The notes under the pieces were generated by a model. It saw only the letters and a list, made by a program, of their open reading frames with translations, searched no databases and had not been told where the DNA came from. A DNA stretch of 64,000 nt from Oscillospiraceae bacterium (GTDB lineage: Bacteria > Bacillota > Clostridia > Oscillospirales > JAAYOS01). The stretch is taken from NCBI GenBank assembly GCA_031264245.1, contig JAISEG010000006.1, positions 62,001 to 126,000 of the forward strand, written 5' to 3'. Position numbers and translations under genes: made by a program. Below, in pieces: positions 1 through 8,739 of the stretch; the stretch's first letter is position 1; each line of letters opens with the position of its first letter.

Positions 1-29
1 TTTCCCGGCAAAAAATTAATGCTAAGCGC

Positions 30-455
30 TTATTCGTAGATGATCGCCCTGTTCGGGCAGCCCTGTACGCACTGCGGCTCCCCCGACGAATTTTTTGTGC
101 ACAGCTCGCATTTCTGCATCGCGTGACCGTCGTCAGCAGGCATAACCGCGCCGTACGGACATACAAGGACGCAGGTAAAGCAGCCCACGCATTTCTCCTG
201 GTCGATGCTTATAACCCCGTTGTCTATCTTCAGCGCGCCGCTGATGCAGCTCTTTACGCAGAGTGGGTCGTCGCAGTGGCGGCAGGATACGGCAAAGCTT
301 ATGCCGTCCCGCTCCTCCACCTTTATTCTGGGGTTTATCTTCACGTTTTTCAGCGCCTTGGCCATGTTGTCCCCGCCGGAGTTGGCAAAGGCGCAGTAAT
401 ATTCACACAGGTGGCAGCCCAGGCACCACTTTTCGTTTACATATACTCGTTTCAT
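30..455 (-). CDS. Four-cluster 4Fe-4S ferredoxin (HycB/CooF-like electron carrier)
   Basis: A 141-residue cytoplasmic electron carrier. Four cysteine groups are visible: C11/C14/C17/C21, C58/C61/C66/C70, C89/C92/C95/C99 and C116/C119/C129/C133. This is the layout of HycB/CooF/DmsB-type polyferredoxins that bind four [4Fe-4S] clusters. There is no signal peptide or membrane segment. It is the last visible gene of a minus-strand run (amidotransferase, FMN glutamate synthase, purA, this gene), so the inferred role is to pass low-potential electrons to the split glutamate synthase. Further subunits, such as a flavin oxidoreductase or a GXGXG-domain protein, may lie beyond position 1 and cannot be seen. 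The family call is firm; the partner is inferred from position. Confidence 0.85.
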   Translation of the reverse strand: MKRVYVNEKWCLGCHLCEYYCAFANSGGDNMAKALKNVKINPRIKVEERDGISFAVSCRHCDDPLCVKSCISGALKIDNGVISIDQEKCVGCFTCVLVCPYGAVMPADDGHAMQKCELCTKNSSGEPQCVQGCPNRAIIYE

Positions 456-527
456 TTCAGGTGACCCTTTCGAAAAGAAAATTCATAGCCCCTCGTATCG
501 GGGCGTTTCCGCGCTAAACAGCACGTA

Positions 528-1802
528 TCAGTACATTTCTATATACGCTTCCCTCTCGGGACCCACCGACACATATTTCACCGGGCAGGAGACCAGCCGT
601 TCTATCAGCCTTATATACTCCGCCGCTTCCGCCGGCAGCTCCCCCAATGTCCTGCACCGGCTTATGTCGCAGCTCCAGCCGTTTACGTATTCGATCACCG
701 GCTTGGCGTTTATGAGGTCGTCCCCGACCGGAAAGCTTTCGGTTTTTTTGCCGTTCACCTCATACCCGGTGCATACCGCGATTTTTTCAAAGCCGGACAG
801 GATATCGAGCTTTGTCAGCGCCAGGCAGTCCGCTCCCTGCAACCTCACCCCGTACCTTGACGCCACCGCGTCAAACGGTCCGACCCGGCGGGGACGCCCG
901 GTAGCCGCGCCGTATTCTCCGCCCGCTTCCCGCAGCCGCTCCGCCTCCTCTCCGAATATCTCGGCTGTGAACGGACCCTCTCCGACACACGTCGAATACG
1001 CTTTGATCACCCCCACGGTCATATCCAGCACACACCCGGGGATACCCGCCCCGATCGTGCTGTACGCCGCTATGGTCGAGGAGGAGGAGGTGTACGGATA
1101 TATCCCGAAATCTATGTCCCTGAGCGCTCCGAGCTGAGCCTCAAACATGATGTTTTTGCCCGACCCGGCCGCTTCGCTCAGGTATTCGCCGGTGTCGCAG
1201 ATGAACTCCCTTATCCTGCCGCCGTATTTCTCCAGCCATTCCAGCATCTCGGAAACCTCGATTTTCCCCGCGCCGTATGCCTTTTCATATGTCAGGTTTT
1301 TCCACCCGACTATGGCGGACAGCTTTTTTTCAAGGGATTCCGGGTGCAGGAGGTCGCCAATCCTGAGCCCCTTTTTCATGTATTTGTCGCCGTATACCGG
1401 CGCGATCCCTCGGTTTGTCGAGCCGTACCTCGCGTCTCCCAGGCGGCTCTCCTCCAGCTTATCCAGCTCCACATGGTACGGCATACAGATGACCGCCCTG
1501 TCGCTTATCTTCAGGTTTTCCGGGGATATTTTTACCCCCGCGGCCTCAAGCCCATCCAGCTCGCCGCACAGGTGCTTGAGGTCGATCGCCATGCCGTTTC
1601 CCATCACATTTACAACATTCCCTCTGAGTATCCCCGACGGGAGCAGGTTCAATATAAATTTCCCCTGCGGATTGATCACCGTATGCCCCGCGTTGTTCCC
1701 CCCCTGATACCTGCAAACGATATCCTGCTTATCCGCAAGCAGGTCCACCATCCTGCCCTTGCCCTCGTCTCCCCAGTTTATCCCAACGACTGCTGTTAAC
1801 AT
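528..1802 (-). CDS. purA: Adenylosuccinate synthetase
   Basis: Catalyses GTP-dependent joining of IMP and aspartate, the first step from IMP to AMP, in the cytosol. The 424-residue length is usual. Near the N-terminus are the P-loop GDEGKG (residues 11-16) with the catalytic Asp, and GGNNAGHTV (34-42). Further on are the GRPRR guanine/aspartate loop (about residue 300) and a TKLD guanine-binding motif. Most family members read GAQWGDEGKGK at the start; here it is GINWGDEGKGR. The ATG follows an AAAGGAAC ribosome site. It lies between the glutamate synthase and ferredoxin genes of one minus-strand run, an unusual place for purA, but amino-nitrogen metabolism links them. Confidence 0.95.
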   Translation of the reverse strand: MLTAVVGINWGDEGKGRMVDLLADKQDIVCRYQGGNNAGHTVINPQGKFILNLLPSGILRGNVVNVMGNGMAIDLKHLCGELDGLEAAGVKISPENLKISDRAVICMPYHVELDKLEESRLGDARYGSTNRGIAPVYGDKYMKKGLRIGDLLHPESLEKKLSAIVGWKNLTYEKAYGAGKIEVSEMLEWLEKYGGRIREFICDTGEYLSEAAGSGKNIMFEAQLGALRDIDFGIYPYTSSSSTIAAYSTIGAGIPGCVLDMTVGVIKAYSTCVGEGPFTAEIFGEEAERLREAGGEYGAATGRPRRVGPFDAVASRYGVRLQGADCLALTKLDILSGFEKIAVCTGYEVNGKKTESFPVGDDLINAKPVIEYVNGWSCDISRCRTLGELPAEAAEYIRLIERLVSCPVKYVSVGPEREAYIEMY

Positions 1803-1868
1803 ATAATCGTTCCTTTCATCAGCGCATATTGTAAAAGCTTTACATCAAACTTCTTGTAACATCCGGCT

Positions 1869-3377
1869 TTATACGCTTCCCGCGTGCTTTATTCCCAGTA
1901 TCCCAAGCTCGGTCTCGTTTAAGCCGACCCCCCTGAGCATAAGGCGGTTGCCTCTGAGCGCCTCGATCGAGTTTATGCCCATGCCGCCTATCATCTCCTT
2001 TATCTCGTGCCCCCACGCGGTCACAAGGTTTACAAGGCGCTTATAGCTGACGTCGGGATTCAGCCTTCTCACAAGCTCGGGGCGCTGTGTGGCTATCCCC
2101 CAGTTGCATTTGCCGCCGTGGCAGCTTCTGCACAGATGGCACCCGACCGCCAGCAGAGCGGCGGTGCCTATGTACACCGCGTCCGCGCCCAGGGCGATCG
2201 CCTTTACAACGTCCGAGCTGGAGCGTATACTTCCGCCCGCCACAACCGACACGTTCGAGCGTATCCCCTCGTCGCGCAGCCTTGCGTCCACGCTTGCAAG
2301 GGCAAGCTCTATGGGTATTCCGACGTTGTTCCTTATCCTTGTGGGCGCGGCGCCCGTGCCGCCGCGAAAGCCGTCTATAGCTATTATGTCCGCGCCGCTT
2401 CTCGCGATACCCGACGCTATGGCCGCGACGTTGTGTACCGCCGCAATCTTCACTATCACCGGCTTTTTGTACTCCGTCGCCTCCTTGAGCGAATGTACAA
2501 GCTGGTGCAGATCCTCGATTGAGTAGATGTCGTGGTGCGGCGCGGGCGATATGGCGTCCGCCCCCTCCGGGATCATTCTGGTTCTGCTGACGTCGCCGAC
2601 TATCTTCGCCCCGGGCAGATGACCCCCTATCCCGGGCTTTGCCCCCTGCCCCATCTTTATCTCGATAGCGGCGCCGGTCTCCAGATACTCCTTGTGCACC
2701 CCGAACCTTCCCGAGGCCACCTGAACGATGGTGTTCTTTCCGTATTTGTAAAAGTCCTCGTGCAGTCCGCCCTCCCCGGTGTTGTACAGTATCCCAAGCT
2801 CCTCCGCGGCGCGGGCAAGCGCCTCGTGCGCGTTGTAGCTTATCGAGCCGTAGCTCATCGCGGAAAACATTATCGGATACTCCAGCTTGAAGTTCGGCGG
2901 CGTGTTTATCACAAGCTCGCCCGCGCCGTCCCGCTCCACCCTTCCCGGCTTGGCGCCCAGGAAGGTCTTTATCTCCATCGGCTCCCTCAGCGGGTCGATG
3001 GGCGGGTTTGTGACCTGCGACGCGTTTATCAGCATCTTGTCCCAGTAGATCGGAAACGGCTCCGGGTTTCCCATGGAGGACAGCAGCACCGCGCCGGTTC
3101 CCGCCTGCCGGTATATCTCGGTTATGGTATCCTTCCTCCAGTTCGCGTTTTCCTTGAAGGTATGGTCCGTCTTTACTATTTTGAGCGCCCTTGTGGGGCA
3201 GAGCGAGACGCACCTGTGGCAGTTTACACATTTGGCTTCGTTGCACTCCATAAGCCCGGACTCCCCGTCATAGCTGTGAGCCTCGTTTGCGCACTGCCTC
3301 TCGCAGGCACGGCAGGCTATGCAGCGGCTTTGATTGCGTATTATTTCATATTCCGGATAAAGAAAATCAACCGACAC
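1869..3377 (-). CDS. Glutamate synthase, FMN-binding (alpha subunit domain 2) with N-terminal ferredoxin domain
   Basis: The synthase part of a split, archaeal-type glutamate synthase: it reductively combines 2-oxoglutarate with ammonia channelled from glutamine. The N-terminus has two 4Fe-4S motifs (CIACRACERQC and CVNCHRCVSLC). The rest is the FMN TIM barrel, with a cysteine cluster (CHLCRSC) near residue 420. The open frame reaches 3404, but a GTG at 3377 sits 9 nt after GGAGG and is the better start; it overlaps the upstream amidotransferase stop by 11 nt, which suggests translational coupling. There is no fused amidotransferase or GXGXG domain, so those functions must be separate polypeptides. 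The upstream neighbour is the amidotransferase and the downstream one is purA. Confidence 0.9.
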   Translation of the reverse strand: MSVDFLYPEYEIIRNQSRCIACRACERQCANEAHSYDGESGLMECNEAKCVNCHRCVSLCPTRALKIVKTDHTFKENANWRKDTITEIYRQAGTGAVLLSSMGNPEPFPIYWDKMLINASQVTNPPIDPLREPMEIKTFLGAKPGRVERDGAGELVINTPPNFKLEYPIMFSAMSYGSISYNAHEALARAAEELGILYNTGEGGLHEDFYKYGKNTIVQVASGRFGVHKEYLETGAAIEIKMGQGAKPGIGGHLPGAKIVGDVSRTRMIPEGADAISPAPHHDIYSIEDLHQLVHSLKEATEYKKPVIVKIAAVHNVAAIASGIARSGADIIAIDGFRGGTGAAPTRIRNNVGIPIELALASVDARLRDEGIRSNVSVVAGGSIRSSSDVVKAIALGADAVYIGTAALLAVGCHLCRSCHGGKCNWGIATQRPELVRRLNPDVSYKRLVNLVTAWGHEIKEMIGGMGINSIEALRGNRLMLRGVGLNETELGILGIKHAGSV

Positions 3378-4476
3378 GACTCTTTTCCTCCACAACTTCA
3401 TCAACTTTTATAATCACCGGCTGTCCGCCCTTGGGCGACCATATGCGGTCGGGGGACGGCTCTATCGCCCGGATGGCGCTCTCCTCGCTTGAGCAGTACA
3501 CCATATCGCCCTTTTCGCCTATCACCATGCTCCTCAGCTTGAGCCTGTCGTTCAAAGCCATCAGCCCTCCCTCAAACCCGAGGATTATGGAAAACGGTCC
3601 GGTTATCAGCAGGCTGGAAAACGTGTTTCTCAGATAGGTGAGCTTCTCCTTTTCCCTGTCGGGGCTTCTGTCTATCACCGACCAGAACGGGGCGGCTATG
3701 ACGCTCGCCGTCTCCTCCAGGGTAAGCCCCTGCTTTCTGACCAGGTAATCGATTATGTATGTAATGACCTCCGTGTCCGTCTGGAGGGTGCATTTGTACC
3801 CAAACATTTCAATAAAGCGCCTGTTTGCGTCGTAGGAGGATATTTCGCCGTTGTGGACAATGGAATAATCCAGCATCGCGAACGGGTGCGCGCCGCCCCA
3901 CCAGCCCGGCGTGTTTGTGGGATACCTGCCGTGCGCCGTCCAGCTGTAGCCCTCGTATTCGTCCAGCCTGTAAAACTCCCCCACATCCTCCGGATAGCCC
4001 ACAGCCTTGAAGGTCCCCATGTTTTTCCCGCTTGAAAAGACGAAGGATCCGTCGATCTGAGAGTTTATCCTTATTACGCAGCGCGCCACAAACTCCTTCT
4101 CGTCAAGCTGGCTGTCGCTCAGCTTTGTGGGCAGAGGGGTTACAAAGTACCTCCATATAAGCGGCGCGTCGGTGATTCTCGGGTGCTTTCGGGTGGGTAT
4201 TTTTGAAAGGTTTATCACATCAAAATGCCTGTTGATAAACTCCTCGCACTTCTCCCTGTCATATGCGTTGTCATAGAACACGTGCAGCGCGTAAAAGTCC
4301 CTGTACTGCGGATATATCCCGTATCCCGCAAAGCCGCCGCCAAGTCCGTTTGACCGGTCATGCATAACGGCGATAGACTTTATCGCCTTTTCTCCCCCTA
4401 TATGCTTTCCGCTTTTCGATATTATGCCGGTGATGGCACACCCTGACGGAATACGGACCTGACCTTCTTTTAACAT
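3367..4476 (-). CDS. Class II glutamine amidotransferase subunit of split glutamate synthase
   Basis: Hydrolyses glutamine and should deliver ammonia to the FMN synthase encoded just downstream (11-nt overlap). The N-terminal segment reads PSGCAITG, so Cys11 of the chosen start is the candidate nucleophile after removal of a short leader. HGRYPTNTPGWWGGAHPF and the HNGEISS loop are class II (Ntn) amidotransferase hallmarks. The frame extends to 4521, but the ATG at 4476 lies about 12 nt after an AAGGAAGG ribosome site, whereas the ATG 12 nt upstream abuts that site with no spacing. The product is 369 residues. The gene follows a strong promoter and a leader hairpin (see 4540-4646), so expression is probably attenuated. 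Confidence 0.88.
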   Translation of the reverse strand: MLKEGQVRIPSGCAITGIISKSGKHIGGEKAIKSIAVMHDRSNGLGGGFAGYGIYPQYRDFYALHVFYDNAYDREKCEEFINRHFDVINLSKIPTRKHPRITDAPLIWRYFVTPLPTKLSDSQLDEKEFVARCVIRINSQIDGSFVFSSGKNMGTFKAVGYPEDVGEFYRLDEYEGYSWTAHGRYPTNTPGWWGGAHPFAMLDYSIVHNGEISSYDANRRFIEMFGYKCTLQTDTEVITYIIDYLVRKQGLTLEETASVIAAPFWSVIDRSPDREKEKLTYLRNTFSSLLITGPFSIILGFEGGLMALNDRLKLRSMVIGEKGDMVYCSSEESAIRAIEPSPDRIWSPKGGQPVIIKVDEVVEEKSRVG

Positions 4477-4539
4477 TGTTACGACCATCCTTCCTTGCCG
4501 AGCCTGAAAATTTATATGCAAATTTATTAAAAAACTTGA

Positions 4540-4605
4540 AAAAAATAAACATCCACCGCGTGATACGAAAATAAAATATCCGTATCACACGGTGAACGTC
4601 TTTGT
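4540..4605 (-). terminator. Leader hairpin/attenuator upstream of the glutamate synthase operon
   Basis: Read on the minus strand, a long stem forms between 4581-4602 and 4547-4567 with a 13-nt loop. It starts in the context ACAAAGACGTT and ends in a run rich in T (TTATTTTTTT). It lies immediately after the promoter at 4618-4646 and before the amidotransferase start, so it would terminate transcripts early unless overridden. The regulator is not in the window. An ANTAR-type antiterminator is one inferred candidate, because such proteins control nitrogen genes in Clostridia. Confidence 0.75.
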
Positions 4606-4617
4606 TCAGTGATTTGA

Positions 4618-4646
4618 ATTATACGGCAAGGAAAACTTAAAGTCAA
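4618..4646 (-). promoter_or_regulatory. Sigma-A promoter of the glutamate synthase operon
   Basis: On the minus strand, TTGACT (4641-4646) and TATAAT (4618-4623) are separated by exactly 17 nt. Transcription should begin around 4610, a few bases before the leader hairpin. Confidence 0.85.
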
Positions 4647-4785
4647 CTATTTTTGCAGTTTTTGGATGCGAACCTTGCATATTCAAAACTTATACCCACT
4701 ATAAGCAACAATTTACTGTTAAAAATGACAGAAAACGTTCCCGAGCCTGCATTAATTTCTATCACTTTTAATTGTCATTAACACC

Positions 4786-4814
4786 TTGACAATAAACCCG
4801 CGGCATTATATACT
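4786..4814 (+). promoter_or_regulatory. Sigma-A promoter of glnN
   Basis: TTGACA (4786-4791) and TATACT (4809-4814) are separated by 17 nt. The start would fall near 4821, about 10 nt before the terminator-like hairpin at 4831. Confidence 0.85.
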
Positions 4815-4830
4815 TATGCATGTAAGCAGC

Positions 4831-4866
4831 AAAGGCGCTGTAGGTTGTACCTACGGCGCTTTTTTG
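4831..4866 (+). terminator. Leader terminator/attenuator in front of glnN
   Basis: A 15-bp stem (4831-4845 with 4849-4863, two G-U pairs) closes on a three-base TGT loop and runs into TTTTTT. It sits between the glnN promoter and the start codon, so read-through must be regulated. The stem starts GCAAAGGCGCT; the divergent leader starts ACAAAGACGTT, so the two may be read by the same factor. Confidence 0.75.
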
Positions 4867-4913
4867 TATTAGTATAGTCAATTAACTATTTTATTATTAC
4901 GGAGGCGGAAGCA

Positions 4914-7004
4914 ATGAAGGACGTTCCAAAGTTATTCGGGAGCATGGTTTTCAATGACAGCGTAATGCGCGAGAAGCTGCCAAATCAAACCTATAAGGCC
5001 TTAAAGCGCACAATCGAGCAGGGTGCCGGTCTCACCGTGGATATCGCCAATATTGTGGCGAGCGCGATGAAGGACTGGGCAATTGAAAAAGGGGCTACTC
5101 ATTTTACACATTGGTTCCAGCCGATGACAGGCATCACCGCCGAAAAGCATGACAGCTTCATCTCCCCGGTGGGGGACGGCGAGATTATAATGGAGTTTTC
5201 CGGCAAGGAGCTTATCAAGGGCGAGCCGGACGCCTCCAGCTTCCCCTCCGGCGGACTGCGCGCGACCTTCGAGGCCAGAGGCTATACCGCCTGGGATCCC
5301 ACCTCCTATGCCTTTATCAAGGAAAATACCCTCTGCATACCCACCGCGTTTTACTCGTACAGCGGCGAAGCCCTCGATAAAAAGACTCCCCTTCTCCGCT
5401 CGATAGAAGCCTTGAGCTGTCAGGCCCTGAAGGTTTTGCGGCTCATCGGGGACACAGCCACCCAAAGAGTTTTTCCAAACGTCGGTCCGGAGCAGGAATA
5501 TTTCCTCGTTCCAAAGGAACTTTTCGAGCAAAGACATGACCTCGTTTATACCGGGCGCACCCTCTTCGGCGCGAAGCCTCCGAAGGGTCAGGAGCTTGAG
5601 GATCACTACTTCGGCAGCATAAAGCCTCGGGTCATGGCCTACATGGCGGAGCTGGATGAGGAGCTTTGGAAGCTCGGCATTTTGGCGAAAACCGAGCACA
5701 ACGAGGTCGCCCCCGCCCAGCATGAGCTTGCCCCAATATTCACAAGCGCCAACACCGCGTGCGACCACAACCAGCTTACAATGGACATCATGAAAAAGGT
5801 GGCGCTCCGTCACGGGCTTGTCTGCCTGCTGCACGAAAAGCCCTTTGCCGGGGTCAACGGCAGCGGCAAGCATGACAACTGGTCTATCTCCACCGACTCG
5901 GGCAAAAACCTGTTAAACCCCGGCAAGGAACCCTACAAAAACAAGAAATTCCTTCTTTTCCTCTCCGCCGTGATAAAGGGTGTGGACGAATATCAGGAGC
6001 TTCTGCGCATATCCGCCGCCACCGCGGGAAATGACCACCGGCTCGGAGCAAGCGAGGCTCCGCCCGCCATCGTTTCAATGTATCTCGGGGATGAGCTGTC
6101 CGGTATCCTTGACGCCATTGAAAGCGGCGCGGTATATTCCCCCTATGAGGCGGCGGAGATGGACACCGGCATCAGCTCGGTTCCCAACTTCTCCAAGGAC
6201 ACCACCGACAGAAACCGCACCTCCCCGCTCGCCTTCACAGGGAACAAATTCGAGTTCCGTATGCTCGGCTCAAGCATGTCCATCGCGGACGCGAACATCA
6301 TCCTCAACACGGTGACCGCGTCCGCCCTTGAAGCCTTTGCCGAACGCCTCGCCTCGACCTCGGATGTCGAAGCTGAGGTTGACCGCATAATCAAGGACAC
6401 GACCGTTAAGCACAAGCGTATCGTCTTCAACGGCAACAACTATGCCGACGAATGGGTCGAGGAGGCTGAAAAGCGGGGGCTGTACAACCTGAAATCCACC
6501 GCCGACTGCCTGCCCCTGCTGATAAGTAAAAAGAACGTAGACCTCTTTGAAAGGCACAGGGTGTTCACCGAAGCCGAGCTCACCTCGCGTTACGAAATTA
6601 TGATGGAAACCTATTCAAAGGTCATCCACATCGAAGCCTTGACAATGCTGGACATGGTGAGAAAGGAAATCCTTCCGGCAGCCCTGCTTTGTACGAAGGA
6701 CGCGGCGGATGCGGCGGTCGCGAAGAAAGCTTTGTCCTCCGACATAAACTGTGAATATGAAACAAATTTAGCTAAGGGCATATCAAATCTTTGTGCAACC
6801 ATCTCAAATCGAGCTGAGGCACTTGACAAATTGCTTATTGAGGGTAAGAATTATAGTGACGCCGCAAAAAGCGCCCGCTTCCACAGGGATATGATTTTTT
6901 CAGCCATGCAGGAGCTGAGGGCGGCGGCGGACGAGCTTGAAACCATGGTCGGTGAGAGATACTGGCCATACCCGACCTACGGCAAGCTGCTGTTTGGATT
7001 ATAA
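4914..7004 (+). CDS. glnN: Glutamine synthetase type III
   Basis: Makes glutamine from glutamate, ammonia and ATP; the main ammonia-capturing enzyme in many Clostridia and Bacteroidetes. The 696-residue length is characteristic of the dodecameric GSIII class (GSI is about 450). The N-terminal [18 protein letters not shown] is the GSIII-specific signature. [31 protein letters not shown] and [17 protein letters not shown] are the catalytic metal, ATP and glutamate segments. The ATG follows ACGGAGGCGG. It faces the glutamate synthase operon across a divergent control region, forming a GS-GOGAT pair. The leader terminator at 4831-4866 points to conditional antitermination. Confidence 0.95.
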   Translation: MKDVPKLFGSMVFNDSVMREKLPNQTYKALKRTIEQGAGLTVDIANIVASAMKDWAIEKGATHFTHWFQPMTGITAEKHDSFISPVGDGEIIMEFSGKELIKGEPDASSFPSGGLRATFEARGYTAWDPTSYAFIKENTLCIPTAFYSYSGEALDKKTPLLRSIEALSCQALKVLRLIGDTATQRVFPNVGPEQEYFLVPKELFEQRHDLVYTGRTLFGAKPPKGQELEDHYFGSIKPRVMAYMAELDEELWKLGILAKTEHNEVAPAQHELAPIFTSANTACDHNQLTMDIMKKVALRHGLVCLLHEKPFAGVNGSGKHDNWSISTDSGKNLLNPGKEPYKNKKFLLFLSAVIKGVDEYQELLRISAATAGNDHRLGASEAPPAIVSMYLGDELSGILDAIESGAVYSPYEAAEMDTGISSVPNFSKDTTDRNRTSPLAFTGNKFEFRMLGSSMSIADANIILNTVTASALEAFAERLASTSDVEAEVDRIIKDTTVKHKRIVFNGNNYADEWVEEAEKRGLYNLKSTADCLPLLISKKNVDLFERHRVFTEAELTSRYEIMMETYSKVIHIEALTMLDMVRKEILPAALLCTKDAADAAVAKKALSSDINCEYETNLAKGISNLCATISNRAEALDKLLIEGKNYSDAAKSARFHRDMIFSAMQELRAAADELETMVGERYWPYPTYGKLLFGL

Positions 7005-7086
7005 TGCTTATTATAATCCCGATTACATAATACTTTGCCGGTGTTTTAAGCTATAGTCTACATACGATTTGGAGGATTGTGCGTCC

Positions 7087-8535
7087 ATGAATAATTCCGG
7101 CGTGACGGTATCCGCGGCAAACAACAGGAAGCTGGGTGAAGAATGCGGAGTGTTCGGCATCTTTAAATCCGACGTCCTAAACACCTCAAAAACTGTGTAC
7201 TACGCACTCTACGCGCTCCAGCACAGAGGTCAGGAGAGCTGCGGCATATCCATAAGCAGCCGGAAGGAAAAAAGCGTCTATTGCTACAAGGACCTGGGTC
7301 TTGTAAGCGAGGTTTTCAACAAGCTTACCCTCTCCCAGCTGGAAGGCGACATGGCTATCGGTCATGTTCGCTATTCCACCACCGGCGCAAACACGCGGGA
7401 AAACGCCCAGCCCCTTACAATCAAATATGTAAAGGGCACCCTTTCCATCGCGCACAACGGAAATATTTCAAACGCCGCCGAGCTGCGAAGCGAGCTTGAG
7501 TGTCAGGGAGCCATATTCCAGTCCACAAACGACACCGAGGTTATCGCGTTTCTTCTGGCGAGGGAACGGCTGCACTCCGCTTCGATTGACGAGGCGCTGA
7601 GAAAGGTGCTGCCAAAGCTAAAGGGTTCGTTCGCGCTGCTTGTCATGAGTCCGCAGAAGCTTTTGGCGGCGCGTGACCCGTACGGCTTCCGCCCCCTGTG
7701 TATCGGGAAAAAGGACGGCGCCTATATGTTCGCGTCGGAGAGCTGCGCGCTTGACGCGGTCGGCGCTGAGTTTATACGTGATGTGCGCCCCGGCGAGATC
7801 GTCTGCGTACGCGAATCCGGACTCGAATCCTTCACCGAGCACTGCCGTGAGGATAGCGCGCTTTGCGTGTTTGAGCACATCTATTTCGCCCGCCCCGACA
7901 GCGTCATCGACGGGCAGAGCGTCTACCTCGCCCGGAAGGAAGCCGGCAAGCTGCTTGCCAAAGCCTGCCCCGCCGACGCCGATATAGTGTTTGGCGTCCC
8001 CGATTCGGGACTCGCCGCCGCTGTCGGATACGCCGAGCAGTCAGGACTTCCGTATGTGGATGGGCTGATGAAAAACCGCTACATAGGCAGGACGTTTATC
8101 CAGCCCGAGCAGGATATGCGGGAGGAAAGCGTCTCGATAAAGCTCAATGTCCTCACGTGCAATGTAAAGGGCAAGCGGGTGGTCATGGTGGACGATTCGA
8201 TAGTCAGGGGTACAAACATACTTAAAATCGTCACAATGATGAAAAACGCCGGCGCCGCCGAGGTGCATGTCCGGATAAGCTGTCCCGAGTTTTTGTGGCC
8301 GTGCTACTTTGGCACCGACGTCCCCGACCGGGAGCACCTCGCAAGCGTAATAAACACGCGTGACGAGCTTGTCGCGAAGATAGGCGCGGATTCACTCGGC
8401 TTCCTTCCTCTCGACATGGTTCACAGCATAGCAAAGGACTCCACCCTGAAATTCTGCGACGCGTGCTTTTCCGGCAAATATCCGATAGATGTGCCTGTGT
8501 CGCGGGAAAAGCTGGAGTTCGAGATACATAAATAA
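7087..8535 (+). CDS. purF: Amidophosphoribosyltransferase
   Basis: Makes 5-phosphoribosylamine from PRPP and glutamine, the first committed step of purine synthesis. The ATG at 7087 is 11 nt after GGAGG; an in-frame TTG at 7069 overlaps that site and is less likely. This gives 482 residues. Cys20 in EECGVFGIF is the Ntn nucleophile exposed after a 19-residue propeptide. RYSTTG and AHNGNISN bind glutamine, and VVMVDDSIVRGT is the PRPP motif. Late cysteines (CPEFLWPC, FCDAC) fit the [4Fe-4S] cluster of Bacillus-type PurF. It follows glnN by about 80 nt, so its substrate glutamine is made next door. Confidence 0.95.
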   Translation: MNNSGVTVSAANNRKLGEECGVFGIFKSDVLNTSKTVYYALYALQHRGQESCGISISSRKEKSVYCYKDLGLVSEVFNKLTLSQLEGDMAIGHVRYSTTGANTRENAQPLTIKYVKGTLSIAHNGNISNAAELRSELECQGAIFQSTNDTEVIAFLLARERLHSASIDEALRKVLPKLKGSFALLVMSPQKLLAARDPYGFRPLCIGKKDGAYMFASESCALDAVGAEFIRDVRPGEIVCVRESGLESFTEHCREDSALCVFEHIYFARPDSVIDGQSVYLARKEAGKLLAKACPADADIVFGVPDSGLAAAVGYAEQSGLPYVDGLMKNRYIGRTFIQPEQDMREESVSIKLNVLTCNVKGKRVVMVDDSIVRGTNILKIVTMMKNAGAAEVHVRISCPEFLWPCYFGTDVPDREHLASVINTRDELVAKIGADSLGFLPLDMVHSIAKDSTLKFCDACFSGKYPIDVPVSREKLEFEIHK

Positions 8536-8567
8536 CTGAATACGCTAATTTTGGTGCTAAGCTAATG

Positions 8568-8620
8568 GTGGGCGGACATTTTATGTCCGCCCACTGCGGT
8601 ATTTTTATAAAAATACCGCA
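8568..8620. terminator. Two adjacent perfect hairpins after purF
   Basis: The first inverted repeat (8568-8578 with 8584-8594) has an 11-bp GC-rich stem. The second, 8595-8620, is a perfect 26-nt palindrome of the form TGCGGTATTTTTA and its complement. The U-rich second arm can act as a terminator for purF in either direction. Confidence 0.65.
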
Positions 8621-8628
8621 ATAATAAA

Positions 8629-8657
8629 TTGCAAAAAAAATCATGCTGTGGTATATT
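8629..8657 (+). promoter_or_regulatory. Promoter of the phosphofructokinase gene
   Basis: TTGCAA (8629-8634) and TATATT (8652-8657) with a 17-nt spacer, about 80 nt before the start codon and just after the purF terminator. Confidence 0.6.
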
Positions 8658-8739
8658 ATAATACGTTGTTAATGCGGCGGATAATTATTCCGTTATAAAG
8701 CTTAATTAATTTTATGATAAATTTCAGGAGGTATAAAAA

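Noticed and set aside
2041-3246. A 401-codon minus-strand frame inside the glutamate synthase gene.
   Set aside because: It overlaps a clear enzyme in another frame, is Arg/Gly-rich and resembles no family: a GC-rich shadow.
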